From IMG/VR virus record IMGVR_UViG_3300033388_003879, positions 1 to 50,305 of that record: a stretch of 50,305 bases of DNA; one strand, written 5' to 3'. The notes below the pieces were generated by a model. It was not told where the DNA came from. It ran no database searches and saw nothing but the letters and a program-made list of their open reading frames with translations. Source of the DNA: a virus. Shown here one piece after another: positions 46,936 through 50,305 of the stretch. Within the stretch, counting starts at the first letter, position 1, and the number at the start of each line of letters is the position of its first letter. The translations under genes and the position numbers were made by a program.

Positions 46936-47723
46936 TGTGGATAATCCTTCCATAAATCAGGAATAGTTTCTTCAGGATACCGATTTAAAATATCAGCAGC
47001 AATAATCAAATCGTCAAAACTCATATCTGTAAAATCAATACCGAAAAACTCATACATATTATTATTGATAAACAGAAAACTATCACTACTATTTATCTGC
47101 ATATCAATCATTATTTTCCTAACGTCGCCACTATAAACTTTATTCATTTCTTCCCAGAAATTGACGATACCACCGATCATAATACTATCCTCAGAAACTA
47201 TCAGTTGATCGCTCACAGCTCCACCATGTCCCGATAAATGATATCTAGTCTCCGAGTATTCCGGTATTTCCGGCTCAGGTGGCGGATAAATAAAAGTTAA
47301 CATTTCCTGAAATTCTTCACCATTCATATTTTGCGGATCAATATTTTTTATATCTATCATATTGTTATTGATGAAATAAAACGACGTGTAACTATCAATT
47401 GTAATTTGTACCGATATAATTCTCTCGGTATCTGTATATGATGTTTTAACAGGTAATCCGTTTACATCAGGAGTCATCGTCTCGATATTATATTCTGTAC
47501 CGTCAAAATCAATAATAGGATCTGATAATTCCAGTGCCGTTGTTTCTGATCCACTGTAACCGGAAATTTTGAAAATATTTTGAAATATAATTATTTCAGG
47601 CTCGACAGTTATCTCATCCTCTACCGGTGGTGGATCTGTTACCGGCATATCTGGAAGATATTCTAAAGCCGGTTCACAGCTGAAGAATAAAATTGTTAAT
47701 AATATAAATAATAATTTTTTCAT
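46932..47723 (-). CDS. Surface lipoprotein with two repeats
   Basis: 263 aa. Signal peptide KKLLFILLTILFFSC, lipobox with C16, proline/acidic linker (DPPPVEDEITVEPE). Two homologous repeats each with F.ISG/Y.LSG start and a late segment SFYFINNNMIDIKNID or SFLFINNNMYEFFGID. Exported and lipid-anchored, probably on the outer membrane. Phage-encoded lipoproteins of this kind often block reinfection (for example T5 Llp), so superinfection exclusion is an inference. Ribosome site AGGAGAG. Confidence 0.7.
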   Translation of the reverse strand: MKKLLFILLTILFFSCEPALEYLPDMPVTDPPPVEDEITVEPEIIIFQNIFKISGYSGSETTALELSDPIIDFDGTEYNIETMTPDVNGLPVKTSYTDTERIISVQITIDSYTSFYFINNNMIDIKNIDPQNMNGEEFQEMLTFIYPPPEPEIPEYSETRYHLSGHGGAVSDQLIVSEDSIMIGGIVNFWEEMNKVYSGDVRKIMIDMQINSSDSFLFINNNMYEFFGIDFTDMSFDDLIIAADILNRYPEETIPDLWKDYPQ

Positions 47724-47752
47724 TTAATCTCTCCTAATCTATATTTTATCAC

Positions 47753-47772
47753 AGCCCTGAATAAACAGGGCT
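47753..47772 (-). other. Stem-loop between SSB and lipoprotein genes
   Basis: AGCCCTG, six-base loop, CAGGGCT. No T run, so perhaps a processing or partial-attenuation site. Confidence 0.45.
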
Positions 47773-47778
47773 TAAATG

Positions 47779-48141
47779 CTAAAAAGGAATGTCCGAGTCA
47801 TCGAAAGATTCACAACTATCATATGGCGGTGGCGGTGTGAATGGCTTACTTTCCGGCTCTGGCTTATTCTCCTGCTCACTAACAGTTAAATGCCAGATCT
47901 TAACATCTATATACCATTTCTCATTATATTTTCTCTGGAAAATCTGACCGGATGTAATTTCAATCACGTCACCCTTTACTATTTCTTTTTCCGAAGCTGA
48001 ACCCAAAAGCAGACAGTCAAACCATGTGCAATATTCGGTTTCTCCATTTTTATCCTTTCTACCGTCTCCAAGGTCAAGTTTAGTGTATCCATTAGATTCT
48101 TTTACTTCCCAGACCTTCATGAATTTTCCTTTAATATCCAT
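47779..48141 (-). CDS. ssb: Single-stranded DNA-binding protein
   Basis: 120 aa. KFMKVWEVKESNGYTKLDLG, then EYCTWFDCLLLGSASEKEIV, VIEITSGQIFQRKYNEKWYI and VKIWHLTV is the OB-fold layout of phage SSBs. The C-terminus FDDSDIPF is the classic SSB tip that recruits partner enzymes. Own promoter/operator at 48161-48199. Confidence 0.85.
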   Translation of the reverse strand: MDIKGKFMKVWEVKESNGYTKLDLGDGRKDKNGETEYCTWFDCLLLGSASEKEIVKGDVIEITSGQIFQRKYNEKWYIDVKIWHLTVSEQENKPEPESKPFTPPPPYDSCESFDDSDIPF

Positions 48142-48160
48142 ATATTACCTCTCTTTATTG

Positions 48161-48199
48161 ATCTACTATTATATTAACATACTATAATAGTAGATGCAA
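48161..48199 (-). promoter_or_regulatory. SSB promoter with 13-bp-arm palindrome
   Basis: Palindrome ATCTACTATTATA, nine bases, TATAATAGTAGAT (48161-48195). Minus-strand promoter TTGCAT (48199-48194), 17 bases, TAATAT (48176-48171) is inside it, so this is probably an operator. The centre reads TTAACATAC, close to the TTGACATACT promoter core. Confidence 0.7.
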
Positions 48200-48210
48200 G
48201 TATTTATTTT

Positions 48211-48465
48211 TTATAAATCCGTATCGTGCCACAATTCCCAAAGCCAGAATTTACCTTTTCTGGTTAATTTGTATTTACTGGTGATCAATCCTAATTCTAT
48301 TAAAATGGTTTCAGAAGTGTGACCTTGAGAATATCCAGAAGCACATTTTAAAATCCCGTTCCTGACTACTTGAGTTTTAGTTAGACTTCCGAAATTAGCG
48401 TTACCCCAAACTTTATTTACTTCTATATTAAAATCGTATAGAGTTTGGCTGAATTTTTTCATCAT
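48211..48465 (-). CDS. Winged-helix-like hypothetical protein
   Basis: 84 aa. TKTQVVRNGILKCASGYSQG, then ETILIELGLITSKYKLTRKG and FWLWELWHD: helices plus a wing, as in small winged-helix proteins. Start ATG at 48465 overlaps the SbcC-like stop; GGAGGGG upstream. Unknown. Confidence 0.5.
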   Translation of the reverse strand: MMKKFSQTLYDFNIEVNKVWGNANFGSLTKTQVVRNGILKCASGYSQGHTSETILIELGLITSKYKLTRKGKFWLWELWHDTDL

Positions 48466-50305
48466 TCCCCTCCCATGAAAAAATCTTCTACATTAACGGT
48501 ATTCAATCCCATTCCTTCAGCTATTTCACTATGACTGACAGATATCAATTTTCTCTTTCCATCCATAGCCTGTATGAGCATATTATAGAAGTCAATCATT
48601 GCCTCTTTATCCAAAGATCCATCGGCTTCATCGATAATACTCCACAAATATGTTCTACCTGATCTTTTAGATCTCACATAACTAATAGCTTCCTGTATGG
48701 CTTTTATGCCCCAAAGTGACTGACTACCGGATAAATTAGGTAAGTTCTTAGGTTCAAATCCTTTGGCATCATGAATCATTATAGCAAATTTTTCCGCTAT
48801 CTGATTTTTACTGTCCAGATCCTGCGTAATTATATCAACAGAAAATCGGTTATTATAATCAGATAAAAATTCATTTGCTTTCTGATTTATAGCCGGAGCA
48901 AGTAAAGATAACTCAAGAGCAGGAATTCCTTTAGAATTAAAAGTAGATTCCACTATCTCCCATTCAGTTAAATCCGCTTGCTGTTTATTGAGGCTGTCAG
49001 TCAACAGTTTGATTTTCTCTTCCCTCTCTATGTTTTTCTGCAGTTGTTTCTTTAGAGCTTCAATTTCAGCGGTTAAACGGCCTATTTCAGATGAATCCAG
49101 GTTGATTTGACCTTCGATTGTCTGAATAATCAGTTTAATGGAATTGTATTCTTTAATATCTACCGGCTTAATCTCTGATTTTAAAGTTTCAACCTGTTCT
49201 GATATTTCAGATATCCGATTATTTTTCTGATTTATTGATGTTTCAAGTTCTGTTTTTCTGTCTTCAGAAGATTTCAAACCGTTGATAATCGTTTCCAGTT
49301 CTGAAATTTTGGAAGGATCGGGCTTAAATAAATCCATTGACTTTTTAAATTCTGCTATTCCTTCCGGTTTAACCGGTTTTGGGAAAATTGAATCCTGTAT
49401 TATTTTATAATCGTCGCGGAGATTTTGGAGATCTGTAGCACCAGTGGCTATAAGCTTGCCATTAGAAAGAATATTTTTAGCCAAAATTTCTATATTTTTA
49501 TTAAACTCAGATATCTCTTTTTCGGCTGTTGTAGATAGTTTCTTACAGTGTTCACATGGCTTATTCAGAAATGATACCGAAGTTTTCATTTTTTCTACAT
49601 CATTTTTAAATCCAATGTTCAAGTTTTCATTTTTATCGATTTCTTTTTTTATCGATTCCGCTTGTCCTTTAATAACTTCCAGCTTCTCATCTTCAATATC
49701 TTTTTCACTCTGCCAGTCCTCAACCTTCTTGTTAAATGCTCCCTGAGCCTCAAAATAAGCCCGTGATGCATTACCGTGACTTTCCTGTACAGTTTTAAGG
49801 TTTTCAAGTTCAGAGCGTGTGCTATCGATATTTTTAAGGCTGTGGCTTATATTCCGTAGCTCGTGGTCGAGTAATGCATTATCTGAAGTAAGGTTTGTTG
49901 CCTCACTCATGATAGTTGATATCTGAGAATCTATATTGCTATTTTCTAGAACGGTTTTTTCATAGCCGGAAAGCTCAGTTTTTTTATCAGTCAATGACGA
50001 TTTATTATTAGATAATGAGACTTCTTTGCCAGTTATTGATATTTTACATCTTTCAATTTCTGTTTTTATGTCACCAACCGATTCCTCAACAGCTCCCAAC
50101 ACTTCTACTTCACGATTATCAAGAGCAATATTACTTTTCAATTTCTTAACTTCAGAGTTCGCATAGTTTTTAATAGGAGTCCTGTCTATACCTGAAAGCT
50201 CTGTAAAAATCTGTCTCAAATCTGCTTCTTTCGCATTTTCTAACGACGGCATTTTTAAATTTTCTTTCTGAGCTTTTAAAACAGTAGCCATAAACATTTT
50301 AACAG
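48462..50305 (-). CDS. SbcC/Rad50-like ATPase, N-terminus outside window
   Basis: At least 614 codons in view; the frame stays open to the right edge. Visible: long coiled coils, a zinc hook NKPCEHCKK in the middle, ABC signature LSGSQSLWGI, Walker B YLWSIIDEADGSLDKEA, and an H-loop SVSHSE. The Walker A and the first ~100 residues must lie beyond 50305, because the visible N-terminus (FMATVLKAQKENLKMPSLEN) corresponds to the Q-loop region. Likely works with an SbcD-type nuclease in recombination/repair near SSB. Confidence 0.8.
   Translation of the reverse strand, partial: VKMFMATVLKAQKENLKMPSLENAKEADLRQIFTELSGIDRTPIKNYANSEVKKLKSNIALDNREVEVLGAVEESVGDIKTEIERCKISITGKEVSLSNNKSSLTDKKTELSGYEKTVLENSNIDSQISTIMSEATNLTSDNALLDHELRNISHSLKNIDSTRSELENLKTVQESHGNASRAYFEAQGAFNKKVEDWQSEKDIEDEKLEVIKGQAESIKKEIDKNENLNIGFKNDVEKMKTSVSFLNKPCEHCKKLSTTAEKEISEFNKNIEILAKNILSNGKLIATGATDLQNLRDDYKIIQDSIFPKPVKPEGIAEFKKSMDLFKPDPSKISELETIINGLKSSEDRKTELETSINQKNNRISEISEQVETLKSEIKPVDIKEYNSIKLIIQTIEGQINLDSSEIGRLTAEIEALKKQLQKNIEREEKIKLLTDSLNKQQADLTEWEIVESTFNSKGIPALELSLLAPAINQKANEFLSDYNNRFSVDIITQDLDSKNQIAEKFAIMIHDAKGFEPKNLPNLSGSQSLWGIKAIQEAISYVRSKRSGRTYLWSIIDEADGSLDKEAMIDFYNMLIQAMDGKRKLISVSHSEIAEGMGLNTVNVEDFFMGGE

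Noticed and set aside
1-50305. CRISPR arrays, diversity-generating retroelement, transposase
   Set aside because: No regularly spaced repeats, no reverse transcriptase motif (YxDD) and no transposase were seen in the window.

Overview
This window reads as a stretch of a tailed-phage (or prophage) genome with a contractile tail. The head genes are HK97-type (portal, prohead protease, major capsid protein, gp6-like connector) and the tail and baseplate genes follow the order of phage Mu (sheath, tube, chaperone with frameshift, tape measure, gpN/DNA-circulation, gpP hub, gp45, gp46, gp47/J, gp48, fibre). No integrase, transposase, rRNA, tRNA or CRISPR array is visible. The sequence is AT-rich. 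Shine-Dalgarno sites are strong (AGAGAGGTGA type) and promoters are near-consensus sigma70 (TTGACA/TATAAT). A holin/amidase/Rz-Rz1 set points to a host with an outer membrane. A low-GC Gram-negative that is not Bacteroidota (spirochaete-like, for example) fits, but the host cannot be fixed from the sequence.

Layout. 1-690: leftward genes ending in a ribbon-helix-helix (RHH)/zinc protein, with a striking 15-bp-arm palindrome as divergent operator. 790-1934: three rightward unknowns. 1967-5974: a tightly overlapped ten-gene leftward early operon (Lar/DUF551 fusion, zinc proteins, DnaC-like protein without a P-loop, RHH regulator). 5998-6034: face-to-face overlapping promoters. 6058-11055: rightward early genes (helix-turn-helix (HTH) protein, HNH, replisome organizer, membrane peptides, second HNH, ASCH protein). 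11106-14025: terminase small subunit, an HNH-AP2 homing endonuclease, and a terminase large subunit whose reading frame is broken. 14089-15684: small zinc/membrane proteins. 15717-22510: head genes. 22507-23688: an inverted four-gene accessory cassette. 23860-25075: small genes ending in a YkgJ-like cysteine protein. 25131-25950: head-tail joining. 25951-26530: non-coding structured RNA region. 26538-31942: tail terminator, sheath, tube, fibre-like proteins. 31963-35056: a membrane-anchored LuxR-type protein and the lysis cassette. 35160-35258: candidate sRNA. 35319-46706: HAD phosphatase, tail chaperone, tape measure, baseplate, fibre. 46837-50305: leftward operons with a lipoprotein, single-stranded DNA-binding protein (SSB) and an SbcC/Rad50-like ATPase cut by the window edge.

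The genes work together as a standard virion programme: terminase packages DNA through the portal into an HK97 shell, Mu-like baseplate and sheath genes build the tail, and the lysis set releases particles. Around this core sits a regulatory layer: a family of near-identical TTGACATACT promoters, a duplicated 31-nt hairpin element with covarying stem, two promoter-to-terminator RNAs without genes, and large palindromic operators. The points most worth following are the 166-nt five-hairpin RNA at 25982-26147, the duplicated hairpin cassette, the -1 frameshift site in the tail chaperone, the broken terminase, and the repeat module shared by a fibre-adjacent EF-hand protein and an opposing lipoprotein.
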